NCBI GenBank assembly: GCA_023395395.1
Contig: JAEWZH010000021.1
Span: 141,553-205,552 of the forward strand
DNA: 64,000 nt
Reading direction: 5' to 3'
From: Bacteroidota bacterium
GTDB taxonomy: Bacteria > Bacteroidota > Bacteroidia > Bacteroidales > Porphyromonadaceae
The number at the start of each line of letters is the position of its first letter. The stretch's first letter is position 1. The notes under the pieces are model-generated. The model searched no databases. It worked only from the letters and a program-made list of their open reading frames with translations, and was not told where the DNA came from. The position numbers and the translations under genes were made by a program. Positions 52,224-60,464 of this stretch are shown in pieces.

Positions 52224-52733
52224 TCACTCTATCCTTTTTACTGCATCGACTGAAATTTCCACACTAGCATACCCTAGTGCTTCGACATGAATACTTAGCA
52301 TTCCTTTCCCCCTATACGTAGAAAAATGACCTACCACTCCAGCAAGTGGTCCCGACATCACCTCCACCAAATCACCCGGAGCCAAGAGATTGGGATTGAT
52401 AGAGACAGGCCCTTCGCTCTCAGCCAACACACGGCGGAAAGCATGGATTTCTTCATCCCGTATCACTGCCAACTGTTTAGAACCACGATCCATCATATAG
52501 TAAGAGACGGAAGGATCCTGGAGTACCAGCATCCTCTCCGTCTCATTTACTTTTGTAAAGATAGTCATGGAAACCACAAGCCGCTCTGCTAGCTTCTTAC
52601 GATCGCTCCATTGTCGCACTTCTCTCATTACAGGTGCGAAACATTCGATACCGAGGGCTTTTAGTCGCTCAACTGCTTTTCGTTCGTGGTGCATCTTGGT
52701 GTAGGCCACCATCCATCTCTTCTCATCATCCAT
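52224..52733 (-). CDS. upxY: UpxY-family NusG-like antiterminator of the capsule operon
   Basis: 169 residues with an N-terminal NGN domain (RWMVAYTKMHHERKAVERLK, GIECFAPVMREVRQW) and a C-terminal KOW segment (LAPGDLVEVMSGPLAGVVGH). In Bacteroides each capsule locus opens with an upxY gene whose product binds the 5' leader and lets polymerase continue through the operon. First gene here too; no UpxZ partner is visible. The stop lies 32 nt before the dehydratase gene. Confidence 0.88.
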   Translation of the reverse strand: MDDEKRWMVAYTKMHHERKAVERLKALGIECFAPVMREVRQWSDRKKLAERLVVSMTIFTKVNETERMLVLQDPSVSYYMMDRGSKQLAVIRDEEIHAFRRVLAESEGPVSINPNLLAPGDLVEVMSGPLAGVVGHFSTYRGKGMLSIHVEALGYASVEISVDAVKRIE

Positions 52734-52826
52734 ACGACGATATCGTGTACGCTTCGCCGTTGCCTATCACAGTACATAAAAGCACCATCATAGCACAAAC
52801 AGCACACTTTCCCCCACAATACCCCA

Positions 52827-52834
52827 CAAAGATA
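52827..52834 (-). promoter_or_regulatory. -7 element of the capsule-locus promoter
   Basis: TATCTTTG on the minus strand, leaving a leader of about 85 nt before upxY. A -33 TTTG at the standard distance is not clear. I see no inverted repeats flanking this promoter, so no sign of invertase-driven phase variation. Confidence 0.55.
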
Positions 52835-52948
52835 CATGTTTAATTTGTCTTCGAGTGTTAAAATAGAGATAATTCTAGCGTAATAGCACAAAAAATACTA
52901 CTGCAACAACCCCAATAGGGGATGTCGCAATACTCTTCAGGATATGAT

Positions 52949-52972
52949 AAAATAGCACTTTGATGCTATTTA
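52949..52972 (-). terminator. Terminator of the metY-metX-thrA operon
   Basis: On the minus strand AAATAGCA, a six-base loop and TGCTATTT, followed by TATC, directly after the thrA stop and ahead of the capsule promoter. The stem is AT-rich, so the strength is uncertain. Confidence 0.55.
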
Positions 52973-55399
52973 GGTGGTGTGTTCTTCGGCTGTGCGCAGA
53001 ATATCCCCAAAAACCCCTTGAGCTGTCACAGCAGCGCCTGCGCCAGCCCCTCTGATGACGATGGGGAGAGAGCCGTAGTTTTGGGTGTAGATCTCAAAGC
53101 AGCTGTCTGCTCCTGGCACTTGAGCAAATATGCTATCACCGGGCAGTCGCTCCAACCCGCAGAAGAGGTGTGCAGGTTCATTCTCCTTCGGCATCTCAAG
53201 AGTACCCACATACCGTACCACTTCTCCCTCTCCGACTTCAGAGATTTTGGAGATGTGCGATTCGAATACTTCAAGCTGAGACCACATCTCCTCTATCGAT
53301 GCACTCTGTAGGGCTGGAGGCACCAGATTTTGGATTACCACCTCCTCTAGTTCTGCCGAGAGGTCTAACTCCCTTGCGAGAATCAATACCTTTCGTGCCA
53401 CATCGATACCGCTAAGGTCTATACGGGGATCTGGCTCGGTGTACCCTCTAGTTACAGCTTCCTTTAGCACTTCGACAAAAGGACGACCTAGACTGAGGGC
53501 ATTGAATATGTATCCAAGCGAACCGCTAAATAAACCACGAATAGATGTAATCCTGTCTCCCGATAGGTGCAATAGCTTGAGGTAGTCGATAAGGGGCAAC
53601 CCTGCGCCCACGTTTGTCTCGTATCGGTAACTCTTACGATACTGTGCTAGTTCTTTTCGCAACGCCATGTAACCGTCGTAGGGCTGCACATTGCTCACCT
53701 TATTTGAACTTACGAGATCAAATCCTGCCTGTACCAGTTCGCTATATCGTTCTGAGATAGAAGTAGAGGAAGTATTATCGACAAAGATGAGGTTTTCGAG
53801 ATGCCCTCCCTTGGCATATCCAATGATTGCATCCACTGCATCTTCGACAGCTTCTGCTTGGGCTATTCGCTCTCGCCAAGTAGCATCTATTTTGCCCTCG
53901 GGGAACCACACCCGACGAGAGTTGGCGATAGCGAAGACAGTGATATCTAGCCCTTTTCTCCGTCTTAATTCCTCTCGTTGTGCCACTATTTGGTCAAGTA
54001 GTGCACCTCCTACTGTGCCATGACCGACCACAGCGAGGTGTATCTTGCGCTCCTTATCGAAAAGCACGCCATGCATTACGTTGAGGGCGAGCGGCACCTC
54101 CTCCTCGTCAATCAACAGACAGAGGGTATTACTGGGGATAGCGTTATTGATGAGCTTAGGCACGATACCATGACGTGCGAGGGCACTATAAGGCTTGTCA
54201 AACTGAGAGAGTGGCACACCTATCAATGCCACCACCGCTTGATTTCGAGTCGCTCTTACGGGGCGGGTAATGCCGGCAGCTATCTCTTGGGCAAACTCTC
54301 CATTAAGTGCCGCAATAGCTCGATCGGTCTCGGCGACATCCAATACAATCCCTGTCCCTCTCTCCGAACTACCCTGAGATACCAGACTGACACTTACGCC
54401 GGCATTGCTCAGGGCACCGAAAATACGAGCATCTATTCCCGAGCGACCCATCATCTCGTGTCCTTCAAAGCAGATGAGGCTTTTGCCCTTCTGTGTTGCA
54501 AGTGCCTTGACGTTGTCTTTGTCCTGCACTTCATCTGCTGAGGTGATGAGAGTTCCTTTTTGAGCGATCCCTTCCGGACTATAGCTATTGCGTATCTCGA
54601 GAGGAATCCTTTTATTGATGAGGGGGTCAATCGTCCGATAGTGCAGAATCTCAGCACCGTACTGTGCAAGTTCGGTCGCTTCGGAGTAAGAAAGGTGACT
54701 AATCTTTTGCGCCTCTAGTACGAGGTTGGGATTGGCTGTATAGATCCCGTCAAGAGGAGTATAGATGTCTATCCGCTTTGCTCCCAGTGCGCTCCCTATC
54801 CATGTGGCAGTGTAATTGCTCCCATTACGACCTATGGTCGTGCGTTTGCCCGACTTATTCCTGCCTATGAAGCCCGTCACCACCGGCACATCATCTACCT
54901 TGAAATCACTAAAGTATTGTCGTACCAATTCCTCTGATTCTGGGAGAATAGTGGCATCACCGTATTGGTCTGTGGTGAGGATAAAGTCTCCGGCATCGAT
55001 AGGGAGGGCTTGTATCCCCTGTCGTATCAATTCGTAGGTGACGAGCTTGACCGTCAGAAGCTCCCCAAAGGAGAGTACCCTATCCCGCACAGCTGGAGAA
55101 CACTCCCTTAGACAAGAGATACTATCGAAGAGCCCTGAAAGGGTATCCAGATCCTCATCGATAGGCGCATTGCTCCCTATGGTCATCCCTTTCACAAGCG
55201 CATTCCATTCCTCCTCATAGGGCTTATTGCTAAGTGCCAGCTGCGTGATATCGAGCAGTAAATCGGTAGTCCGACCCCTTGCCGAAAGGACGACAATCGG
55301 TTGTTCACCCTGTCGGATACTATCTCCTATCAGTTCTATAGTACGCTGCAGCCCTCCACCATCTGCGAGCAATTGCCCGCCAAACTTCATCACTATCAT
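52970..55399 (-). CDS. thrA: Bifunctional aspartate kinase / homoserine dehydrogenase I
   Basis: 809 residues. Aspartokinase domain first (MIVMKFGGQLLADGGG, TIGRNGSNYTATWIGSALGA), two ACT domains for feedback control (SGIDARIFGALSNAGVSVSL), then homoserine dehydrogenase (LAVVGHGTVGGALLDQIVAQ, GLFSGSLGYIFNAL, DPRIDLSGIDVARKVLILAR). It makes homoserine from aspartate in two of three steps; the semialdehyde dehydrogenase is elsewhere. It overlaps metX by 4 nt, so homoserine supply is tied to methionine synthesis and to the upstream attenuator. Confidence 0.95.
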   Translation of the reverse strand: MIVMKFGGQLLADGGGLQRTIELIGDSIRQGEQPIVVLSARGRTTDLLLDITQLALSNKPYEEEWNALVKGMTIGSNAPIDEDLDTLSGLFDSISCLRECSPAVRDRVLSFGELLTVKLVTYELIRQGIQALPIDAGDFILTTDQYGDATILPESEELVRQYFSDFKVDDVPVVTGFIGRNKSGKRTTIGRNGSNYTATWIGSALGAKRIDIYTPLDGIYTANPNLVLEAQKISHLSYSEATELAQYGAEILHYRTIDPLINKRIPLEIRNSYSPEGIAQKGTLITSADEVQDKDNVKALATQKGKSLICFEGHEMMGRSGIDARIFGALSNAGVSVSLVSQGSSERGTGIVLDVAETDRAIAALNGEFAQEIAAGITRPVRATRNQAVVALIGVPLSQFDKPYSALARHGIVPKLINNAIPSNTLCLLIDEEEVPLALNVMHGVLFDKERKIHLAVVGHGTVGGALLDQIVAQREELRRRKGLDITVFAIANSRRVWFPEGKIDATWRERIAQAEAVEDAVDAIIGYAKGGHLENLIFVDNTSSTSISERYSELVQAGFDLVSSNKVSNVQPYDGYMALRKELAQYRKSYRYETNVGAGLPLIDYLKLLHLSGDRITSIRGLFSGSLGYIFNALSLGRPFVEVLKEAVTRGYTEPDPRIDLSGIDVARKVLILARELDLSAELEEVVIQNLVPPALQSASIEEMWSQLEVFESHISKISEVGEGEVVRYVGTLEMPKENEPAHLFCGLERLPGDSIFAQVPGADSCFEIYTQNYGSLPIVIRGAGAGAAVTAQGVFGDILRTAEEHTT

Positions 55400-56322
55400 A
55401 CTAATATCTCTTTAATTATCTTGGAGAGTTGATCATAAGCCATTAAAAAAGCATCATGCCCGTGCTCTGAGTAAATCGTATGGAGCGACGCTCCCATGGT
55501 CTCGGCAGTCTCCTCTGCCAGGTAATGAGGGAAAAGGAGGTCGGAGTCTATACTCACGATGTGTACCTTGTCTCTGAGCGGTCGCAATCCTTGCGCATCC
55601 TCAGCGACTGCGATGGAACTTATGAGGTAGGTCATCACCCGGTAGGCGTGGAGCTGAAAACGCTCTGAAAGTACCCGTCCATGATAATGCAACCAATCGA
55701 GCACCTTGGGCGTACCATCCTCTAGCTTAGCTCCTCCAAATCGATGATCCAACGATCGAGGGGTACGATAGCAGAGCATCCCATGTATGCGGGCATGCTC
55801 CAGTGGGGCAGGGCCTTCGAGCAGTAGGCGTTGGACTTCTGTCTGAGCGAGCAACCAGTCATTGGCTCTGTAGTGCGATGCTATTGGTATCAGGTGGCGA
55901 CACCGATTGGGGATGATTGTCCCTATTTGCCACACCAAACCACCGCCTAAGCTCGCTCCAATCACGACCTCTAACTCTTTAATACCCAGCTGCTCTATCC
56001 CTCCCACAAAAAGGCGAGCAACATCTCTCACATCAAAGGTATCAAATTCGTACAGCGCCCGCCCATCATAACAATTGCCGGGGATATTGAAACTAAGAAT
56101 CGTATACCGATTGGTATCTATCGCCTCTCCCTCCCCAATTAAACTCGCCCACCAACCACTGGGTCCAGCCACAGAGGAATTGCCTGTGAGGGCGTGGCAT
56201 ACCAAAACGATAGGAGCCTCGCCCAGAGGTCGACCAGCCAATTCATAGCTCAGCTCGACCTCTGGTAGCTCTACGCCCTTGTGGGTGACAAAGCGGGGAA
56301 TATTTAAGTAAGAAAGAGTCAT
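55396..56322 (-). CDS. metX: Homoserine O-acetyltransferase (MetX, alpha/beta-hydrolase type)
   Basis: 308 residues. Nucleophile elbow VVIGASLGGGLVWQ, the oxyanion-forming VLVCHALTGNSSVAGPSG, and later Asp in SIDSDLLFPHYLAE and His in SEHGHDAFLMAY complete the triad. It acetylates homoserine to make the MetY substrate; a serine acyltransferase or succinyl-transfer activity cannot be excluded by eye. The ATG overlaps the metY stop. Confidence 0.9.
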   Translation of the reverse strand: MTLSYLNIPRFVTHKGVELPEVELSYELAGRPLGEAPIVLVCHALTGNSSVAGPSGWWASLIGEGEAIDTNRYTILSFNIPGNCYDGRALYEFDTFDVRDVARLFVGGIEQLGIKELEVVIGASLGGGLVWQIGTIIPNRCRHLIPIASHYRANDWLLAQTEVQRLLLEGPAPLEHARIHGMLCYRTPRSLDHRFGGAKLEDGTPKVLDWLHYHGRVLSERFQLHAYRVMTYLISSIAVAEDAQGLRPLRDKVHIVSIDSDLLFPHYLAEETAETMGASLHTIYSEHGHDAFLMAYDQLSKIIKEILV

Positions 56323-57608
56323 GCCTTCTGTGCCTTCTGTAGTGCAGCGTCCAGGTCTGCTTTTATATCCTCAATATCCTCCAGTCCGATAGAGAGGCGT
56401 ATCAGATCATCGCTCACTCCTATGCCGTTGCGCTCTTCCTCTGTAAGCTGAGCGTGGGTGGTACTGGCTGGGTGGATCAAAATAGACTTGGAGTCTCCGA
56501 TATTCGCCACGAGCTTAAATAGTTGGGTGCGTTCCACCAATCGTTTCGCCACCTCATAGCCCCCCTTTGGAGCAAAGGTAAGAAGTACGCCACCTCCCTT
56601 TTTCAACTGCTTACTCGCCAAATCGTAGCTCTCATGACTCTCTAGCTTAGGATATCGTACCCACGATACCAATGGATGAGCCTCCAGCCACTTTGCAACC
56701 GCCAGGGCGTTCTCTGATGCTCGTCCCACACGGAGTGGAAGGGTCTCTAGGCCCCTGATGATTTGTGCAGAATTATAAGGGCTAATGCAGGTGCCAATGT
56801 CCCTCAGACCTACGGCACGAAGCCAAACAATGAGTGCTTGATTGCCAAAAGCCTTGCTAAAGGTAAGTCCATGGTATGAGGTGCTAGGCTCAGATAGATC
56901 TGGGAAGCGACCATTGCCCCAGTCGTACCTGCCGGCATCGATAACCGCCCCTCCAAGTGTCGTGCCATTACCCGAAACCAGTTTGGTAAGCGACAAAAAC
57001 TCCACGTCTGCGCCTTCAAGGAGTGGACGATAAAGCCCCACCGTACAGGTATTATCCACAAAAAGAGGCAGACCATGCTCGTGAACCAGAGCACTTAGGG
57101 CAGGGATATCGATCAAGTCAAGTTTTGGATTACCCAGCACCTCCACCAGTACCAGTTTGGTCTCTGGTTGGATCGCCCTACGCACCTCGTCCAGGTCGTG
57201 CACATTGGTAAAAGTGGTATGGACCCCAAAGCGAGGCAGTGTACTACTCAGGAGGTTAAACGTACCTCCGTACAGGCTCTCGCTAGCTACTACATGGTCA
57301 CCACTCTTGAGGAGAGAAAGGAGGGTGGTGGAGATAGATGCCTGCCCGCATGAGGTAGCGACACATGCGACACCACCCTCTACAGCAGCAAGGCGCTGCT
57401 CCAGTACATCCGTAGTGGGGTTATTGAGGCGGGTGTAAATGAGCCCGCCCTCCTTGAGTGCATAGACATCAGCGGCATATTGGCTATCTCGATAGACATA
57501 AGCGGTATTGTCGTAGAGAGGTACCGCTACGGAACCGAATTGATCATCACTAGGATTGTAGCCTGCATGCAGGACTAAGGTCTCGAAAGAATTACTTTGA
57601 TTACTCAT
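56319..57608 (-). CDS. metY: O-acetylhomoserine sulfhydrylase (MetY)
   Basis: 429 residues of the Cys/Met metabolism PLP family. FETLVLHAGYNPSDDQFGSV at the start, VEVLGNPKLDLIDIPALS, the PLP lysine in LSLTKLVSGNGTTLGG and SIGLEDIEDIKADLDAAL near the end. The length and LHAGY start fit MetY rather than MetB/MetC. It joins sulfide to O-acetylhomoserine to form homocysteine. First gene of metY-metX-thrA, behind a leader with a Met-rich peptide and terminator. Confidence 0.92.
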   Translation of the reverse strand: MSNQSNSFETLVLHAGYNPSDDQFGSVAVPLYDNTAYVYRDSQYAADVYALKEGGLIYTRLNNPTTDVLEQRLAAVEGGVACVATSCGQASISTTLLSLLKSGDHVVASESLYGGTFNLLSSTLPRFGVHTTFTNVHDLDEVRRAIQPETKLVLVEVLGNPKLDLIDIPALSALVHEHGLPLFVDNTCTVGLYRPLLEGADVEFLSLTKLVSGNGTTLGGAVIDAGRYDWGNGRFPDLSEPSTSYHGLTFSKAFGNQALIVWLRAVGLRDIGTCISPYNSAQIIRGLETLPLRVGRASENALAVAKWLEAHPLVSWVRYPKLESHESYDLASKQLKKGGGVLLTFAPKGGYEVAKRLVERTQLFKLVANIGDSKSILIHPASTTHAQLTEEERNGIGVSDDLIRLSIGLEDIEDIKADLDAALQKAQKA

Positions 57609-57659
57609 GATTACTTATGATTGATTGTTGTAAAATTATTGATATATCTTGTTTGGATA

Positions 57660-57700
57660 TAAAAAGACTGCTGGCACGCCTATCGTCGTACCAGCAGTCT
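57660..57700 (-). terminator. Attenuator terminator upstream of metY
   Basis: On the minus strand AGACTGCTGG (from 57700), a 16-nt loop, and CCAGCAGTCT followed by TTTTATA form a typical intrinsic terminator about 50 nt before metY. Its 5' arm contains CTGGTACGAC (57685-57694), which can instead pair with GTCGTACCCAG inside the leader peptide gene (57747-57757) with one bulged base. This gives mutually exclusive terminator and antiterminator structures. Confidence 0.85.
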
Positions 57701-57732
57701 CGTCTCTATAGTAAATATACTACTCTACACTA

Positions 57733-57825
57733 TCAAAATGGACTCTCTGGGTACGACCTAGATGCGGACATCATCATAGACATTCGCATCATCATACCCA
57801 TCATCTGTACACCCTGGTGTATCAT
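57733..57825 (-). CDS. Met-rich leader peptide of the metY-metX-thrA attenuator
   Basis: 30 codons, ATG at 57825-57823 and TGA at 57735-57733. Ten codons are Met; the core reads MMGMMMRMSMMM (residues 8-19), then SASRSYPESPF. The region following the Met run encodes SRSYPE and contains the bases that pair with the terminator's 5' arm. When charged initiator/elongator Met-tRNA is scarce a ribosome would stall in the run, free this region and prevent termination. The ORF lies about 48 nt after the inferred transcription start and 33 nt ahead of the terminator hairpin. Too short for ordinary gene finders. Confidence 0.85.
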   Translation of the reverse strand: MIHQGVQMMGMMMRMSMMMSASRSYPESPF

Positions 57826-57879
57826 CTTATCTTTATCTGTTGTTAGTAGCTCCTCGGTAGCCTCCTCCCGATTGCACGC

Positions 57880-57909
57880 CAAAGGTACAAAATATTTTTA
57901 ATTGGCAAA
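57880..57909 (-). promoter_or_regulatory. Promoter of the met leader and metY-metX-thrA
   Basis: TTTG (57906-57909), 18 nt, and TACCTTTG (57880-57887) on the minus strand. Start of transcription is expected near 57873, giving a leader of about 265 nt. Confidence 0.72.
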
Positions 57910-58002
57910 AACATCACCTTCTCCCTCAAATCAACAAGAAAGGGTACCAACCCGTTGATGACATCCCTTTTCGGAAACAAATAAACGACAAAGAGGTTGT
58001 CG

Positions 58003-58144
58003 CTCTGGAGAGAAGTTCTGGGCGCTCTATAGAGGAGATGGAAGTGCTCTATAGAGGAGGTTCGTCTGCTCTATAGAGGAGATCTGTCTGCTCTATAGAG
58101 GAGATTTGGTCGCTCTATAGAGGAGATCTGGTCGCTCGGTAGAG
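58003..58144. repeat. Array of seven 10-bp palindromes with 22-bp period
   Basis: CTCTATAGAG begins at 58025, 58047, 58069, 58091 and 58113; degenerate copies CTCTGGAGAG (58003) and CTCGGTAGAG (58135) stay in register. Every step is 22 bp. The 12-bp gaps often read GAGAT or GAGGT followed by YBGTCTG-like bases. It lies between divergent metY and murF promoters and shares its unit with 8462-8581. Confidence 0.88.
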
Positions 58145-58229
58145 CGCATATCGTCTTTTCACCGATAGATACTCCCCTCTTGCAAAATTGAGGTCTCTTG
58201 GGCGCGCTGTGGTATAGGTCTATTTTATG

Positions 58230-58237
58230 TACCTTTG
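58230..58237 (+). promoter_or_regulatory. -7 element of the murF promoter
   Basis: TACCTTTG, 19 nt before the murF ATG at 58257. Because it lies within the codons of a longer open frame beginning at 58227, it supports the later start. No clear -33 TTTG. Confidence 0.6.
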
Positions 58238-58256
58238 TGGTACAGGAAGATGTATT

Positions 58257-59624
58257 ATGAATTTCAAGGAATATAGTATTGATATTGAGTCCCTCTATCG
58301 TGCTTATTTAGAATGCGGCATGGAGGTGACTACGGATAGTAGGAGAGTCCCTGAAGGGGCACTTTTTTTTGCGCTTAAGGGTGATAACTTCGATGGCAAT
58401 AGCTATGCGCTCTCGGCTCTTGAGCAGGGAGCGAAGTATGCCGTAGTATCACGCCCCGAACTCCCTAACGAGGACTCAAGATGCCTCTATGTGGCAGATA
58501 CGCTACCGGCTTTGCAATTACTGGCGCATCACCACCGCATGCAGCGACAAGATATTCCTGTGATAGGCATCACTGGCACCAACGGCAAGACCACGACTAA
58601 GGAATTAATGGCGAACTGCCTCTCGCAGGCGTGGGATATCCTCTATACCGAGGGAAATCTCAACAACCACATAGGGGTGCCTCTGACCCTGCTCCGCCTT
58701 CGCACCCACCACAAGGCGGCAATCGTAGAGATGGGAGCAAGCCATCCCGGGGATATTGAGGAGCTTTGTAATATCGCTTGCCCAACGACAGGTGTGATTA
58801 CCAACGTGGGAAAGGCACACTTGGAGGGTTTTGGCAGTGTAGAGGGAGTACTCAAGACGAAGAGCGAACTATTTCGTCATCTTGTGAATAACGGCAAGTC
58901 TTTCATTCTCAATCGAGACGACCAGTATCTCAGCAAGAAGTGGCGCAAGGGGTATGACCAGAGTTTTGGGCTTCAAGCGCTATCCGGAAAGGGCTACATG
59001 CGAGGGAGTGTACTCTCTAGCAGTCCTTTCCTCTCGATGATCATTCAATTTGAGGGAAAGGAATACCGTGTAGCGACACACCTAGTAGGCGAATATAATG
59101 CGCATAATATATTGGCGGCAATGAGCGCAGCGACTTCGGTAGGTCTGGACATAGAGAGTTGTATCAAGGGTGTAGAAGAGTACTGCCCTGCAAACCATCG
59201 TTCGCAACTGATTGAAGGGAGTAAGGGACGATGCCTCATTGCCGATGCCTACAATGCCAATCCTTCGAGTATGATGGTGGCGCTACGCAATCTCGCTCAC
59301 ACAGAGGGAGAACATCGTATCGCCATCCTAGGGGATATGAGGGAACTTGGTGCTGAAAGCCTTGGCGAGCATCAGGCGATAGTGGAGTGGCTGGCGGAGC
59401 ACTCTGAGATAGAGGTGCATTTGGTGGGGGCGGAGTTTGGCAAAGTCGCATCTCCTCTGATGTCGCACTATACCGATGCCTCAGAAATCATGGAATATCT
59501 GACGAAAGCCCAACCCTTCGAGCCATACTCCGTGGTACTACTCAAAGGCTCCCATGGCATGGCACTCCAACAGCTATTGCCCACTCTTCAAAAACTTATA
59601 GGAAAGGAAGTGCATGGAACCTAA
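58257..59624 (+). CDS. murF: UDP-N-acetylmuramoyl-tripeptide:D-alanyl-D-alanine ligase
   Basis: 455 residues from ATG 58257 (MNFKEYSIDIESLYRAY). N-terminal substrate domain (TTDSRRVPEGALFFALKGDN), P-loop IGITGTNGKTTTKELMANCL, then EMGASHPGDIEELCNIACPT and TNVGKAHLEGFGSVEGVLKT, and C-terminal ADAYNANPSSMMVALRNLAH. It adds D-Ala-D-Ala to the UDP-MurNAc tripeptide in the cytoplasm. zupT begins inside its last codons. Confidence 0.95.
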   Translation: MNFKEYSIDIESLYRAYLECGMEVTTDSRRVPEGALFFALKGDNFDGNSYALSALEQGAKYAVVSRPELPNEDSRCLYVADTLPALQLLAHHHRMQRQDIPVIGITGTNGKTTTKELMANCLSQAWDILYTEGNLNNHIGVPLTLLRLRTHHKAAIVEMGASHPGDIEELCNIACPTTGVITNVGKAHLEGFGSVEGVLKTKSELFRHLVNNGKSFILNRDDQYLSKKWRKGYDQSFGLQALSGKGYMRGSVLSSSPFLSMIIQFEGKEYRVATHLVGEYNAHNILAAMSAATSVGLDIESCIKGVEEYCPANHRSQLIEGSKGRCLIADAYNANPSSMMVALRNLAHTEGEHRIAILGDMRELGAESLGEHQAIVEWLAEHSEIEVHLVGAEFGKVASPLMSHYTDASEIMEYLTKAQPFEPYSVVLLKGSHGMALQQLLPTLQKLIGKEVHGT

Positions 59625-60423
59625 TGTATTGATGGCTTTGGGGTTTACCCTCTTTGCAGGATTATCTACGGGTATCGGTAGTGCGATAGCGTTCTTTGCC
59701 AAGCGGACCAACACCAGCCTGCTGTCGGCATCGCTAGGGCTATCGGCTGGTGTGATGATTTACATCTCATTTGTAGAGCTCTACGCCTCTTCGCTCAGTG
59801 CTATGAGCAAAATCTATGGAGAGATGGAGGGACAGCTCTATGCTATGCTGGCTTTTTTCGGGGGTATTGCGCTCATCATGGTGATAGATTTCCTAGTCCC
59901 CGAGCAAGACAATCCACATGAGCTTCACGAGGTAGAGGATCTGCAGCGGGTCAATCCTAATCCTACTTCACCGGGACGACTGATGCGTACCGGTTTGATT
60001 TCTGCCCTTGTGATAGCCATTCACAATTTCCCCGAGGGTATGGTCACTTTCCTAACAGCTCTGGATGACCCTTCCTTAGGCCTCCCGATTGCTGTGGCGA
60101 TAGCCATCCATAACATCCCTGAGGGGATATCGGTATCGGTGCCCATTTACTACGCTACAGGGAAGAAAGCAAAAGCCTTTTGGATATCTTGTGGTAGTGG
60201 TTTAGCCGAACCTTTGGGTGCGCTCGTAGGGTATCTGGTATTGCGTCCATACCTCAGTCCAAGTCTATTCAGCCTATTAAATGCCATGATTGCTGGTATC
60301 ATGGTCTATATCTCCCTTGATGAGCTATTGCCTGCAGCAGAAAAGTATGGTAAGCACCACCTCGCTATACTCGGTCTCATCGGGGGGATGGTGCTCATGG
60401 CTGTCACATTGGTGGTATTGTAA
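59614..60423 (+). CDS. zupT: ZupT-type zinc/divalent metal transporter (ZIP family)
   Basis: 269 residues, about eight membrane helices. Metal-site motifs are IAIHNFPEGMVTFLTALDDP (HNFPEG) and AIAIHNIPEGISVSVPIYYA (HNIPEG), with ISFVELYA earlier and a charged loop at about 100-120 (EQDNPHELHEVEDLQ). Imports Zn and possibly Fe, Mn across the inner membrane. Start overlaps murF by 11 nt. Confidence 0.94.
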   Translation: MEPNVLMALGFTLFAGLSTGIGSAIAFFAKRTNTSLLSASLGLSAGVMIYISFVELYASSLSAMSKIYGEMEGQLYAMLAFFGGIALIMVIDFLVPEQDNPHELHEVEDLQRVNPNPTSPGRLMRTGLISALVIAIHNFPEGMVTFLTALDDPSLGLPIAVAIAIHNIPEGISVSVPIYYATGKKAKAFWISCGSGLAEPLGALVGYLVLRPYLSPSLFSLLNAMIAGIMVYISLDELLPAAEKYGKHHLAILGLIGGMVLMAVTLVVL

Positions 60424-60447
60424 CCTCTAACATATTTTGTATATTTG
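60418..60447 (+). promoter_or_regulatory. Promoter of the asparaginase gene
   Basis: TTG (60418-60420), 19 nt, TATATTTG (60440-60447), overlapping the zupT stop. Transcription would begin near 60454, which rules out the GTG at 60447 as the asparaginase start. Confidence 0.65.
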
Positions 60448-60464
60448 TGGCCGTTAATACTATT

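Noticed and set aside
52734..52969. Invertible capsule promoter
   Set aside because: I looked for flanking inverted repeats of the Bacteroides phase-variation kind and saw none.
57617..57901. 94-codon plus-strand open frame before murF
   Set aside because: It is the antisense shadow of the Met leader peptide, terminator and promoter of metY.
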